Source of the DNA: Arachis hypogaea
Lineage: Eukaryota; Streptophyta; Magnoliopsida; Fabales; Fabaceae
Reading direction: 5' to 3'
Length of the DNA: 64,000 nt
NCBI RefSeq assembly: GCF_003086295.3
Contig: NC_092051.1
Span: 82,282,445 to 82,346,444 of the forward strand
Positions 10,392-22,150 of the stretch are shown here, one piece after another. Numbering within the stretch: position 1 is the stretch's first letter; every line of letters begins with the position of its first letter. The notes beneath the pieces were generated by a model that did no database searches, had not been told where the DNA came from, and saw only the letters and a program-made list of their open reading frames with translations. Position numbers and translations under genes: made by a program.

Positions 10392-11661
10392 TCAGTTGAG
10401 ATGATATTTCACTTTGGGGCTTTCCCCCATGTTGCCCATGTAATGCTTGAGCCTTTGTCTGTTCACAATGAAAGTCCTCCTGAGCTTTCCTCCATGATTT
10501 CTATGTGTCCATACGGCGAGACCTTTGTGACAAGAAAGGGTCCAGACCACCTTGATTTGAGTTTCCCAGGGAAGAGTCTCAATTTGGAGTTGTAGAGGAG
10601 CACTTGCTGTCCTTTTTCGAAGCTCCTGGGTGTCAGATTGAGGTCATGTCTTCTCTTTCCCTTTTCTTTATAGATCTTGGCATTTTCATAGGCTTGAAAT
10701 CTAAACTCCTCCATTTCCTGCAGCTGCAAGACTCTTTTTTCACCAGTGGCAAGGCTATCAAAATTTAGTAGCTTGAGAGCCCAGAGGGCTTTGTGTTCAA
10801 GCTCCAATGGTAAATGACAGGCCTTTCCATATACCAGTTGATATGGGGACATCCCGATTGGTGTTTTGAATGCCGTTCTGTATGCCCAAAGAGCATCATC
10901 TAGCTTCTTCGACCAGTCTTTTCTTGATGCTCCTACAGTCTTTTCCAGAATCCTTTTTAACTCTCTGTTAGATATCTCGGTTTGCCCACTTGTTTGGGGG
11001 TGGTAAGGTGTGGTAACCTTGTGCTTTACCCCGTATCGTAGGAGAAAAGCTTCTAGTGGTCTGTTACAAAAATGGCTCCCTCCATCATTGATGAGTGCTC
11101 GTGGGACTCCGAACCGGCTAAAGATATTCTTTCTGAGGAAGTTCATGACCACCTTTTATCATTTGTTGGGGTTGCAATGGCCTCTACCCACTTGGAAACG
11201 TAATCCACTGCTACTAGGATATACTTTTTTGAATATGAGGTTGAAAATGGTCCCATGAAATCGATTCCCTATACATCAAACAGTTCCAGCTCTAAGATGA
11301 AATTCTGTGGCATCTCATTTCTTTTGGGTAGGTTTCCAGCTCTTTGGCATTCATTGCAGTTCTTTGCTACTTCCTTGGCATCCTTAAAAAGGGTGGGCCA
11401 AAAGAATTTGCTTTGTAACACCTTGGCTGCAGTTCTTTCCCCTCCAAAGTTGCCTCCATAGCACGAGCCATGGCAGTTCCATAAGACCTCTCTTCCCTCT
11501 TCTTCTGAAACACATCTTCTAAGGATTCCATCTGAACACTTCTTGAATAGGTATGGTTCATCCCAAACAAAATACTTTGCATCATTGATGAGCTTTTTTT
11601 TTATGTTTGTTGATTTCTGGAGGTAAAGCCCCAGTTGCCTTGAAATTGGCAATATCTGCAA
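10392..11661 (-). pseudogene. Integrase of element A (broken)
   Basis: The zinc-binding segment around 11420-11530 is degraded: the second His of the HHCC pattern is Asn (CHGSCYGGNF), while CNECQ is kept. Core residues are recognisable: AVDYVSKW would carry the first Asp, INDGGSHF the second, and [10 protein letters not shown] the Glu. A GPF module (RWSGPFLV) follows, and the reading resumed after a late frame change ends at 10392. Breaks include an in-frame TAG replacing Trp in FDV-GIDF (about 11270), a frameshift near 11155, one near 11590-11660 in a T run, and one near 10465. The TAG is at exactly the same codon as in element B. Confidence 0.88.
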
Positions 11662-12032
11662 ACCAGGGTGCTCTGTGAACCGTCATCAACTGCTCATCTG
11701 GGAAGAAATCATTTACACTTGTATCATGTGTTCCTTCTTTATCATGAGGGATTCTGGATAGGTGATCTGCTACTTTGTTATCCACTCCTTTCTTGTCTCT
11801 AATTTCAATATTGAATTCCTGCAACAACAAGATCCATCTTATTAGTCTTGGTTTTGATTCTTGCTTGGCAAACAAATATTTAAGTGCTGTGTGATCTGTG
11901 AAAATGATCACTTTGGCACCAATGAGGTATGATCTAAACTTGTCAAATGCAAAAACTATTGCCAGCAACTCCTTTTTAGTAGTGGTATAATTTCTTTGAG
12001 TGTTATTGAGGACTTTGCTGGCATAGTATATC
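11582..12032 (-). pseudogene. RNase H and connection region of A, downstream of the N2 insertion
   Basis: The minus-strand reading contains [17 protein letters not shown], then [10 protein letters not shown], then [14 protein letters not shown] and VADHLSRIP. These are hallmark segments of Ty3/gypsy RNase H with its Glu and Asp catalytic residues. The 5' part of the domain, including MCDASDFAVGGVLGQR with the first Asp, is at 18111-18260, on the other side of N2. N2 entered in the codons for HVIYYAS. Confidence 0.88.
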
Positions 12033-13370
12033 TGACGTTAGGATTTTTGCCAGTAAAGAATGTCATAAAAACAGTCGCGTTGTAGATATAGTCTCTAAAC
12101 CGACAAAAATCCCTTCGTACAAACGTTTGGTTGTCACAAGTAACAAACCCCTTTAAAATTGATAACTGAGTATTCAAACCTCGGGTCGTCTTCTCAAGGA
12201 ATTACAGGGAAGTATGTTCTTATTATTGGTTATGAAGATTGTGAATTGGGGTTTTTGGAAGTAAGGAAGCAATATGTTGCACAAAAAGAATAAAATAAAA
12301 TAGTAATAATAAAATAAACTCTTGGCAAGGTATGAAGAACTGGAGGTCCTATCCTAGTTATCCTTATCAATTGTGATGAGAATTGGATTCTTCCCCCACC
12401 TTATTAACCTCTAGCTATGAAGGTAAGTTAAGTAGACAAATTAATTCCAATTTTCAATCAACAATGAGTTTGATAACTCAAGAGTTACCAATGTCTCAAC
12501 CAAAGCCAAAAGAGAAAAATCCAAATTATTTATATAATAAAAAGGAGCAATCATAAGTCTGAAATACCTCAAGAATTATATTAAATAGAAAATCAATCTA
12601 AACATAGAGAGTCATAAACAAAATTGAGAAAAGCAATAAAAGAACATTGAACCTGGGATTGAGAGTCACTCTAAAACTAAGAGAAATCCTAAATCCTAAT
12701 CCTAAGAGAGAGGAGAGAGCCTCTCTCTCTAAAAACTACATCTACTCCTAAAATTGTGAATGTGAGAGCCTCTTATGAATGGATGCATTCCTCCACTTTA
12801 TAGCCTCTAATCTGTGTTTTCTGGGCCGCAAACTGGGTCAGAAACAGCCCAGAATTCGCTGGTTGCGAATTCAGATTTGCTGATTTTCGTCATTTGCGAC
12901 GCGGCCGCATGGAGCACGCGGTCGCGTCGCCTAGCGTCAGAGCAACCATTGCATATTATATATCAAATCGAAGCCCCGGACGTTAGCTTTCCAACGCAAC
13001 TAGAACCGCATCGTTTAGACCTCTGTAGCTCAAGTTATAGTCGTTTGAGTGCAGAGAGGTCAGGCTGGACAGCTTAGCAACTTCTTCAACTTCTTGTATT
13101 CCTTCCACTTTTGCATGCTTCCTTTCTATCCTTTGAGTCATTCCTGCCTTATAATATCTGAAATCACTCAACACACATATCAAGGTATCTAATGGTAATA
13201 AGAGAGGATTAATATTAGCAATTATAAGTCCAAAAAAGCATGTTTTCAATCAAAGCACATAATTTGGAAGGCAAATATAAAACCATGCAAATAGTATGAA
13301 TAATTGGGTAAAGAGTTAATAAAAACCACTCAATTGAGCACAAGATAAACCATAAAATAGTGATTTATCA
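12033..13370 (-). repeat. 3' LTR of N2
   Basis: In minus orientation it starts TGATAAATCA and ends CCTAACGTCA. It contains the family U3 ORF (12983-13249, 88 codons), the ACGCG palindromes (about 12897-12935) and a TATA box at 12796-12802. By eye it differs from the other N2 LTR at about 30-35 sites. Confidence 0.95.
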
Positions 13371-13409
13371 ACCTCCCCACACTTAAACATTAGCATGTCC
13401 TCATGCTAA
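13371..13409 (-). promoter_or_regulatory. Terminal AGGA hairpin and polypurine tract, N2
   Basis: The tract AAGTGTGGGGAGGT (13371-13384, minus) abuts the 3' LTR. Five bases away is TTAGCATG-AGGA-CATGCTAA (13390-13409), identical to N1. Confidence 0.85.
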
Positions 13410-14834
13410 GCTCAAGAGAAGCTATAAAGAAATGAAGAGGAATGGTAGAATGTATGAAATGCAACCTATGAATGCAACTACATGCAAAATGTTTCTACCT
13501 ACTTAGTTAAAAGTAAACAAATCCTTCAAGAAGAAATATAAACTGGATTTCACTAATTTAAATTATGAAAATGAAGTACAAATAGACTTGCAAGAAGAAA
13601 ATAGCTCATGAAAGCAGGGAACAAGGAATTGAGCATCGAACCCTCACTGGTAGTGTATACACTCTAATCACTCAAGTGTTTAAGGTTCGATTCTCTCAAT
13701 TCTCTACTAACCTTGCTTTCTAAGGCTTGCTCTTCATCTAACAATCAACAAAAATTTAATGCACAGATACACATATCAAGAGGTCTTTTAAGGGTTGTAA
13801 TGGGGTTAGGGTCAAGGTAGGATTGTATTTGGCCAAGTGGACTAAAATCTGAATCCTTAATTAACTTAAACTTTCCACCTAACTTTAGACAATTTATGTA
13901 ATCACAATACAAAATCTAACTACCCATCAACCATGTTTTCCACATTATTCATGCATTCTAATTCTAAGTATCGTACATATGCATTGCTTTCACCACTTAC
14001 TTTGGGACATTTTGTTCCCTTTCTCTTATTTGCACTTTTTCTTTTCTTTTTCTCTCTTTTTTTCTTTTTTTTCTTTTTTTTTCTTTTTTTTTGTATATGT
14101 ATATATTTTTTCTTTTTCTTTTGTTTTTCTCAATGCATATGATTAATTTATTGAATGTATGAACATGTCCTAAACATTTCTTTCACATTTTTAGAAAATT
14201 TTAACATACTCAATTCTCAAACCAAATATTTCCAAACCCAATTTCCCGCACTTAAATCATAAGCACTCTCATTAGTCTAAGCTAACTAAGGATTCAAATT
14301 AAGGACATTATTGTTTTCCGCTTAGAGTTAATGATGTGCTAAAGTAAAGAACAAAGGGGTAAAATACGCTCAAAATTGGTTTGAATGGATAATGAAAAAG
14401 TTAAGGCCATATGGGTATGTAAGCTAAGTGAAACAAATGCCTCAATCATATAAGTGCATGTATACATCAAACAATGGAAATACAGAATTAAGCAAGACAA
14501 AGATCACAATTTTAGAGAGAAAAACACACACCAAAAATAAAATATTGGTTGATAAAATGCAACCAATTAAATAGGCTCAAAAATCTCACAGATTTTGTGT
14601 GTTCGAGCTCTAAACCATGTTCCAGTATAATATCTCTTCAAACAAGTGTAACATTAAATTTTATTCAAATTAGTGAAATGCTCTAAAAGGTTTCTTGAAA
14701 AAGAAAATATTACTTTAACCAAGTGGTAAAATATGCAAAAAAAATCAAACAAATATGCAAATGCAACAACTAATAAGGAAAATAAATCATTAGTGTTGAG
14801 ATAGGAAGGTACTAACCCACGGAGATCGGTATCG
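13410..14834 (-). other. N2 3' non-coding region
   Basis: AT-rich, homologous to N1 7125-8580. It contains a long T-rich stretch (14030-14130) whose Phe/Leu-rich translation is not a gene. No other feature seen. Confidence 0.6.
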
Positions 14835-14872
14835 ACCTCCCCACACTTAAAGATTGCACCGTCCTCGGTGCA
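14835..14872 (-). promoter_or_regulatory. Internal hairpin plus polypurine-tract copy, N2
   Basis: TGCACCG-AGGA-CGGTGCA (14855-14872) is a perfect 7-bp stem. It is followed after 6 nt by AAGTGTGGGGAGGT (14835-14848). This is the intact form of the N1 copy at 7087. Confidence 0.75.
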
Positions 14873-14920
14873 TGCTGAGATGTGCTGGTGGACGGGTTAT
14901 TTCAACTGACGCTTTTCTCA

Positions 14921-14992
14921 TCAAGGAATATGCGTAGGAACTTGTTTGTCTCTCCCATGTAAATGTCTTCCGGTTCTCTTCCTGGTGGCCAT
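14921..14992 (-). CDS. Small basic ORF, N2 (23 residues), doubtful
   Basis: It starts MATRKRTG directly after a pyrimidine tract and CAG, as in N1, but only the first few residues resemble the N1 peptide. Weak evidence for coding. Confidence 0.25.
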   Translation of the reverse strand: MATRKRTGRHLHGRDKQVPTHIP

Positions 14993-15519
14993 CCTGAAAT
15001 AAAAAAGGGAAGGAAAGTAACCCAAAGCAAAGATAGAAAACAAATAAAACATGGGTTGGTTAATGCCAAAAGTGAGGGTCTCAATTACATGGTAGCTACA
15101 ACATGCAAGTGAGAAAACAATAGAAGCACATGGCATACTAGTGGTGCAAAATATTGCAACAATGAGGGAGAGAGTGTGGGTAAGGAGAGATAATATAAAT
15201 TCATGTCAATGTAAAAGTAATACAGGTATAAAAGATTGGCATTGATATAAATAATATTACCTATTCAAAATAAAACAAGTCACTAAGCAAAAATACCAGA
15301 AAAGATGTAACAGTTGAATAAGAATATTTGAACACCAATAATAATTTTAGAAAAATAAACATATGCAATGAATGAGAGTATGCAAATAAATTAAATAAAC
15401 TAGAATGGGAGTGAGAGAAAATAAGAAAGGAAGAAGAAAGAAATAAGAAAAGATAAGAGAATAAGGATTCAGAGAAGAAAAGATAAGAAAATTGGCACTA
15501 ATCTGGATAGGTTGTGCGA

Positions 15520-16075
15520 CGCTGGCGACGCGGTCGCATGGTTGACGCGGTCGCGTGGTGCGCAATAAGGTTAGGCGATGCGGACGCGTGGGGCACGCGA
15601 TCGCGTGACTCGATTTGTGCTAGTGGTGCGAGTGCAGCCTCGCGGTCACACAACTCTCTGTTCAAAACTCTTTTGCCAAAAATCTGGGTGACGCGATCGC
15701 GTGGGTGACGCGATCGCGTGGGTGACGCGACCGCATGAGTGGCCATCATGGGGATATGACGCGGACGCGTGGGGCACGCGTTCATGTGGTGAGGCTTGGG
15801 CTTCCAGCACGAGTCCAGCCCAACTCCAGCTCAACTTTCGGCCATGCATCCGGTTGACGTCGATTTTCAGGTCACGCGGCCACGTGGGTGACGCGGTCGC
15901 GTGGGAGGCCATTATTCCCAGGTGACGCGGATGCGTGGGGCATGCGTCCGCGTGGGTAAAATTGTGCCATTGGCACGCCTCCAGCCATGCTCCAGCGTGA
16001 CTCTCTGTTCGTTTTTATTTTTCTCCCCTCTCCTTGCGACGCGGACGCATCGCTGATGCGGTCGCGTCGCGTGCT
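15520..16075. repeat. GC-rich ACGCG palindrome array, N2
   Basis: Counterpart of the N1 array at 5724-6270, with many ACGCGATCGCGTG-like dyads in an AT-rich background. Several overlapping open frames on both strands are artefacts of this composition. Confidence 0.85.
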
Positions 16076-16214
16076 CGCTTTTTTTTTTTATCTGAAAGGA
16101 TGCAGAATGCAGTGTTAATATGAATGTGATGCAAAACTCCAGGTTCAATAAAATAAAATAAAACTCAAAAACAAATAAAACTAAATAAAAATAAAAAAGG
16201 AACAATCATACCAT

Positions 16215-16232
16215 GGTGGGTTGTCTCCCACC
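16215..16232 (-). promoter_or_regulatory. Post-stop hairpin H1, N2
   Basis: GGTGGG-AGACAA-CCCACC on the minus strand, 50 nt after the ORF stop at 16282-16284. Same stem as N1. Confidence 0.75.
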
Positions 16233-16281
16233 TAGCACTTTTAGTTAAAGTCCTTAAGTTGGACATTTGGGGAGTCCTTTG

Positions 16282-16767
16282 TTATGGAGGCTTGTGCTTG
16301 AACTCATGCAGGAATCTCCACCAATGTTTGTGATTCCAATGGCCTCCGGGATCCCAAACTAGGCGCAGAAAGCCTTCAAGCAAGTTAAAGCAAGTGACAA
16401 GGCCCCAAGAGTGTTGATTTCTGGGATGAATTCCGGGGTCCCAGACCTTACCTTTGCACCCATCTTCTTGTTGATCATCATTTTTCCACTTGGGTGGTGA
16501 ACAGTCAGAATTCTCACTGAGACATCCAAACAGCTTCCTAGACCCATTCAGTTGAGTTTTATACCAACCTTTGCATTTAAACTTAAAGCTTCCAACCATA
16601 ATGAACCTTGCTCGACAATTCTTATCATTAGCCATCTTCCTCTTACTCTTAATGCCACAAAGAGCTCTAAGTTGACCATCCGTCTCCAGTAGCCCATATT
16701 CAAGTGGGATTAGAAAGCTATGGGATATGAATTTTACCCACTTGAATGTTATGAATTTTACCCATTT
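16282..16767 (-). pseudogene. N-family ORF remnant, N2 (C-terminal part only)
   Basis: This is the Cys/Trp-rich C-terminal domain of the N-family ORF. NCRARFIMVGSFKF, GSRKLFG, two WDPG segments and KHWWRFL are recognisable. The N-terminal Q/P/Y-rich, coiled and acidic parts are deleted, and the reading begins almost at the LTR boundary. A 24-base unit containing ATGAATTTTACCCA is partly duplicated at 16727-16764, beside the deletion junction. No start codon in a suitable place remains, so the remnant is probably not translated. Confidence 0.8.
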
Positions 16768-18105
16768 TGACGTTAGGATTTTTGCCAGTAAAGAATGTCA
16801 TAAAAACAGTCGCGTTGTAGATATAGTCTCTAAACCGACAAAAATCCCTTCGTACAAATGTTTGGTTGTCACAAGTAACAAACCCCTTTAAAATTGATAA
16901 CCGAGTATTCAAACCTCGGGTCGTCTTCTCAAGGAATTGCAGGGAAGTATGTTCTTATTATTGGTTATGAAGATTGTAAATTGGGGGTTTTGGAAGTAAG
17001 GAAGCAATATGTTGCACAAAAAGAATAAAATAAAATAGTAATAATAAAATAAACTCTTGGCAAGGTATGAAGAACTGGAGGTCCTATCCTAGTTATCCTT
17101 ATCAATTGTGATGAGAATTTGATTCTTCCCCCACCTTATTAACCTCTAACTATGAAGGTAAGTTAAGTAGACAAATTAATTCCAATTTTCAATCAACAAT
17201 GAGTTTGATAACTCAAGAGTTACCAATGTCTCAACCAAAGCCAAAAGAGAAAAATCCAAATTATTTATATAATAAAAAGGAGCAATCATAAGTCTGAAAT
17301 ACCTCAAGAATTATATTAAATAGAAAATCAATCTAAACATAGAGAGTCATAAATAAAATTGAGAAAAGCAATAAAAGAACATTGAACCTGGGATTGAGAG
17401 TCACTCTAAAACTAAGAGAAATCCTAAATCCTAATCCTAAGAGAGAGGAGAGAGCCTTTCTCTCTAAAAACTACATCTACTCCTAAAATTGTGAATGTGA
17501 GAGCCTCTTTTGAATGGATGTATTTCTCCACTTTATAGCCTCTAATCTGTGTTTTCTTGGCCGCAAACTGGGTCAGAAACAGCCCAGAATTCGCTGGTTG
17601 CGAATTCAGATTCGCTGATTTTCGTCACTTGCGACGCGGCCGCATGGAGCACGCGGTCGCGTCACCTAGCGTCAGAGAAACTATGGCATATTATATATCA
17701 AATCAAAGCCCCGGACGTTAGCTTTCCAACGCAACTAGAACCGCGTCGTTTGGACTTCTGTAGCTCAAGTTATAGCCGTTTGAGTGCAGAGAGGTCAGGC
17801 TGGATAGCTTAGCAACTTCTTCAACTTCTTGTATTCCTTCCACTTTTGCATGCTTCCTTTCTATCCTCTGAGTTATTCCTGCCCTATAATATCTGAAATC
17901 ACTCAACACACATATTAAGGCATCTAATGGTAATAAGAGAGGATTAATATTAGCAATTATAAGTCCAAAAAAGCATGTTTTCAATCAAAGCACATAATTA
18001 GGAAGGCAAATGTAAAACCATGCAAATAGTATGAATAAGTGGGTAAAGAGTTACTAAAAACCACTCAATTGAGCACAAGATAAACCATAAAATAGTGGTT
18101 TATCA
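16768..18105 (-). repeat. 5' LTR of N2
   Basis: Same length and same termini as the other N2 LTR. The U3 ORF (17718-17984, 88 codons) is open. The TATA box is at 17531-17537. Confidence 0.95.
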
Positions 18106-18110
18106 ATATC

Positions 18111-19523
18111 ACATGGACCAAGTTATCTATCCTCTGTCCTAACACTCCCCCAACTGCAAAATCAGATGCATCACACATCAGTTCAAATGGTAAGTTCCAA
18201 TCAAGTGGGGAAATGATAGGGGCAGAGGACAGCCTCTTTTTCAAGTTTTCGAATGCTAGCATGCATTTTTCATCAAAGACAAATGGTGTATCAGATACAA
18301 GGAGATTGCTTAAGGGCTTGGCTATCTTTGAAAAATCTTTAATAAACCTTCTGTAAAAGCCAGCATGCCCTAAAAAGCTCCTAATTGCCTTGACATCACT
18401 TGGTTGGGGGTAATTTTTCAATGAGTTCCACCTTAACTCTGTCTACCTCAATGCCTTGGTTAGAAACCTTATGGCCAAGAACTATTCTTCCTGTCACCAT
18501 AAAGTGACATTTCTCCCAGTTCAAGACCAAGTTGGTCTCTTGACATCTTTTTAATACCAGGGCCAGGTGATTTAGGCAATTAGGAAAGGAATCTCCGAAT
18601 ACTGAAAAGTCGTCCATAAAGACTTCAATGAGTTTCTCTATCATGTCTGAGAAAATGGAGAGCATGCAGCGTTGGAAAGTTGCAGGTGCATTACATAGCC
18701 CAAATGGCATGCGCCTGTAGGCAAACACTCCATATGTGCAAGTGAATGAGGTTTTCTCTTGGTCTCTCGGATCAACCACTATTTGGTTATATCCTGAATA
18801 ACCATCAAGAAAATAGTAATATGCATGTCCTGCAAGTCTTTCCAGCATCTGATCCATGAAAGGGAGAGGGAAATGATCTTTTCATGTAGCTTCATTGAGT
18901 TTTCTGTAGTCTATGCACATCCGCCATCCTGTGACGGTCCTTGTAGGAATGAGTTCGTTCCTCTCATTGGGTACTACAGTGATTCCTCATTTCTTGGGGA
19001 CCACTTGGACGGGGCTGACCCATGGGCTATACGAAATTGGGTAGATCACCCTTCCTTACCAAAGCTTCATGACTTTCTTCTGTACCACTTCTTTCATGAC
19101 TGGATTTAACCTCTTTTGGGGCTGGATGGATGGTTTGGCATCATCTTCCAGCACTATCTTATGCATGCATATGGCCGAACTGATTCCCTTCAAGTCAGCG
19201 AGGGTCCATCCAATAGCATCCTTATACTTTTGCAATACTTGGAGTAATTCATCCTCTTGATCTTGGCTGAGGGCTGAGTTTATGATCACTGGGTAACTTT
19301 TATTCTCTCCTAAATATGCATACTTGAGAGTGGGTGGCAGTGCTTTGAGTTCGAGTTTGGGTGCTTCTTTTCTTTCATTTTCCTCCTCTGGTGCACCCTG
19401 AACATGAATCTCCGCTGTTGCAGCCTCTTTGCTAGATGCTGATTCCTCTTTTGTTAACCCTTCAAGTTCTTCTTCTTCAAAAATCTCTTGTACTGCATCT
19501 TCCAGTGAATCTAACTCATACAT
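18111..19523 (-). pseudogene. Reverse transcriptase of element A (broken), with start of RNase H
   Basis: It begins with the acidic pre-RT linker and the conserved LPPTLKYAYLG / AIGWTLADLKGISS block. Next come the RMCIDYRKLN, DGYSGYNQI and MPFGLCNAPATFQRCM motifs, the catalytic FMDDFSVFG box (about 18600-18625), and NWEKCHFMV. The thumb/connection region has RSFLGHAGFYRRFIKDFSK. The first RNase H Asp is in MCDASDFAVGGVLGQR. Nonsense codons lie between about 18880 and 19055 (TAA after KLW, TGA after VVPKK, TGA near KDHFPLPF). Frameshifts lie near 18400 and 19520. N2 interrupts the RNase H part at 18110. Confidence 0.9.
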
Positions 19524-20254
19524 TCTCCCAATGGTTCTTGTGGGTAGCTCATGGCCTTGAACACATTGAATGTCATCTTGTCATTGTGTAATCTCAGGGT
19601 AAGTTCACCTTTTTGGACATCAATGATAGCTCCAGCAGTGGCCAAGAATGGTCTTCCCAGGATGATGGAGGCCTTGGCTTCCTCCTTCATGTCCAACACT
19701 ACAAAGTCTGCTGGGAAGATAAAATCTCCTACCTTCACCAGCAAGTCTTCTACTATGCCGTGAGAAAACTTGAATGATCGGTCTGCCAGTTGTAGGGCCA
19801 TTTTTGTTGGCTTGGCCTCCTCAATCCTCATTTTTCTCATCATAACTACGGAGATCAGATTTATGCTGGCTCCTAAGTCACATAGAGCCTTCTCCACTGT
19901 AATTTCCCCTATAATACAAGGAATCTGGAAGCTTCCAGGATACTTCAATTTCTGGGGTAGTTTGTGCTGAATGATGGCACTACATTCTTCGGTTAGTATC
20001 ACAGTTTCGTTGCTCTTCCAGCTTTTCTTCTTGGTCATTAATTCCTTCAAGAACTTGGCATAGAGTGGCATTTTCTCTATTGCTTCAGCAAAGGGTATGT
20101 TAATCTGTAGTTTCTTGAAGATTTCCAAAAATCTTGAGAATTGGTTGTCATCCCCCTTCTTTTTCAATTGCTGAGGGTATGGAGCTTTTGGAACGTCTTC
20201 CTTCACCATTTCTCCTTTTTGCTGTGAATTGGGAGTGGAAATTTGGACTTCATC
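19511..20254 (-). pseudogene. Protease region of element A
   Basis: The retropepsin-like core ALCDLGASINL (Asp in DLGA, the usual variant in this clade) is followed by LADRSFKFSHGIVED and ILGRPFLATAGAIIDV. The upstream KFLKELMTKKKSW segment is the conserved spacer seen before protease in B and E. It is in frame with the gag C-terminal part at 20255-20971 apart from a stop at about 20255. It ends by a frame change into the RT reading near 19520. Confidence 0.85.
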
Positions 20255-21867
20255 TCATTCCTCTTCCCCTTCATTTGAGTTCTTCTGTTGTGGTTTCTTG
20301 GGAGTTTCCTTCAATTCCTTCCCACTTTTGAGGGTGATGGCCTGGCATTCCTCCCTTAGGTTTGAATCAGTGTTGCTGCACAAGTTATGGCTGGGAACTT
20401 GCTGGAATAAGTAGCCAATTTGTGTCTCAAATTTCTTGATGGCAGCATTTTGATTCTGCATATTGGACCGCACTTCCTCTAGGAACATTTTACTGTCTTG
20501 AACTTCTTTGCATATACGTTCAAGTAGAGTTTCGATCCTTGAGAGTCTATCTTCAGATGATGGTGAGTCGAGATTGGAGGGATGAGAGGGGCCATTTTGG
20601 TTTTGATATGGATGTTGAGAGGTGTTGTTAGGTGGGTGCTGATATGATCTCTGTGTGGAATGTTGGTGAACTGCATTGTTGTTGGGGTTGTGACGTCTCT
20701 GATCTTGGCCTTGATCTTGTTGATTTCCCCACCCAAAGATTGGGTGGTTCCTCCAACCAGGATTATAAGTTTTGGAGTACGGATCATGGTTTTGCCTAGG
20801 TGAGTTTCCAATGTAGTTGGCTTGTTCCTGATCACCCTCTGCCTCTGCATTCACTCCTTCTTGAGCTGCTGATGAGGTGGTGATTGCTGCTACTTGGTTC
20901 CTCTCCATCTTCTTGGTAAGGTCAGCCAACTGCTTGGTAATCATCTTGTTCTGGGCCAGCAATGCATCCACGTTGTTTAGCTCTATTACTCCTCTAGTGT
21001 TGCCTCTTTCAGAGGCATAGAAGTAGTCATTCTCTGCTACAGTCTCAATGACATCTATGGCTTCTTCAATGGTCTTCTTCTTGTTCAGAGATCCCCAGAT
21101 GAGTGGTCTACTGCCTTCTTTGATTCGTAAGAAAGACTTTCATAGAAAATGTGTAACTGCACCCATTCATTGAACATATATGGCGCGCACCTTCTTGTCA
21201 AGTCCTTAAACCTCTCCCATGCTTCATATAGAGTCTCACCATCTTGTTGCCTGAAGGTTTGTACCTCAACTCTTAACCTGTTGATTCTTTGAGGAGGATA
21301 GAATCTCGCCAAGAATTTGTTCACCACATCTTCCCAGGTTGTTAAACTCTCCTTCGGGAAGGATTCCAGCCATTTAGATGCTTTGTCCTTGAGTGAGAAG
21401 GGAAACAGAAGCAGTCTATAGGTGTCAGGATGAACACCATTAGACTTCACAGTATCACATATCCTCAGGAAGGTGGTTAGATATTGATTGGGGTCTTCTT
21501 GGACACTCCCTCCGAATGAACAGTTGTTCTGAACAAGGGTGATGAGCTGTGGCTTAAATTCAAAGTTATTGGCATGTATGGTTGGCTTTTGGATGCTACT
21601 TCCACAGTTTCCTGGGTTTGGATTTATGTAAGATCCCAGAACTCTTTTCTCTTGCTCAGCATGATGCACTGGACCTTCTCTGCCATGATTGTGAGCTTCT
21701 TCTTCATGATGATTCTCCATATTCTCATCCATGTCTGGTTCAAAATACTTCTCTTCTTCCTCAGCACCAACAACTCTCTTTCCTCTTGCTTCCCTCCTTA
21801 ATCTAAGGAAGGTCCTCTCAGGTTCAGAATCAAAAGAAGTTGAAGCCCCACTTCTTCTACTTGTCAT
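20255..21867 (-). pseudogene. Gag of element A (frameshifted)
   Basis: ATG at 21867 leads to a Ty3/gypsy gag capsid: PQLITLVQNNCSFGG, LLLFPFSLKDKASKWL, FLARFYPPQRINRLR and LYEAWERFKDLTRRC are typical of the retrotrans_gag family. A one-base deletion near 21100, after VDHSSG, shifts the frame. The reading continues at 20971 with a Gln/Asn-rich C-terminal part and the LKSGKELKETPKK segment before protease. I see no CCHC zinc knuckle. Confidence 0.87.
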
Positions 21868-22132
21868 ACAACAAACATGGCCAAAGCAAAAGGGAGATAG
21901 AGAGTATTCTTGTTAAAAATGCTATTAGTGTGAGTGATGCAATATATCAAACAGTTAGTGGGTTAGTGAACTGAATTGTAACAAATAAGAGAACACCACA
22001 AATGGGTAGGGGTTAAGGGAAAAAAAATAACTGAAACTGAAAGTAAATCAATCAAACAGAAATTAAATCAAACAAAAGAAAAATGTTCAATCTAGTTATC
22101 CACCAATTTAATCACTGTTGATACAAAATCAA
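21868..22132 (-). other. Leader of element A
   Basis: Short AT-rich leader between primer site and gag ATG. No ORF or clear structure. Confidence 0.6.
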
Positions 22133-22150
22133 TCCCTGGAAATGACGCCA
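22133..22150 (-). other. Degenerate tRNA-Asp primer binding site, element A
   Basis: On the minus strand TGGCGTCATTTCCAGGGA, six bases after the LTR end. It differs from TGGCGCCGTTGCCGGGGA at four places, three of them transitions. Confidence 0.8.

Larger units (their letters stand above)
12033..18105 (-). mobile_element. Element N2: non-autonomous element of the N family, internally deleted
   Basis: Two 1338-bp LTRs (12033-13370 and 16768-18105) are flanked by the duplication atatc (12028-12032 and 18106-18110). Orientation is minus. The internal region matches N1 downstream of the middle of its ORF. The primer binding site, leader and first two thirds of the ORF are missing, so the 5' LTR is joined almost directly to the middle of the ORF. 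Confidence 0.95.

Noticed and set aside
13933..14142. Phe/Leu-rich frame in N2
   Set aside because: Low-complexity T-rich stretch, not kept in N1 or N3.
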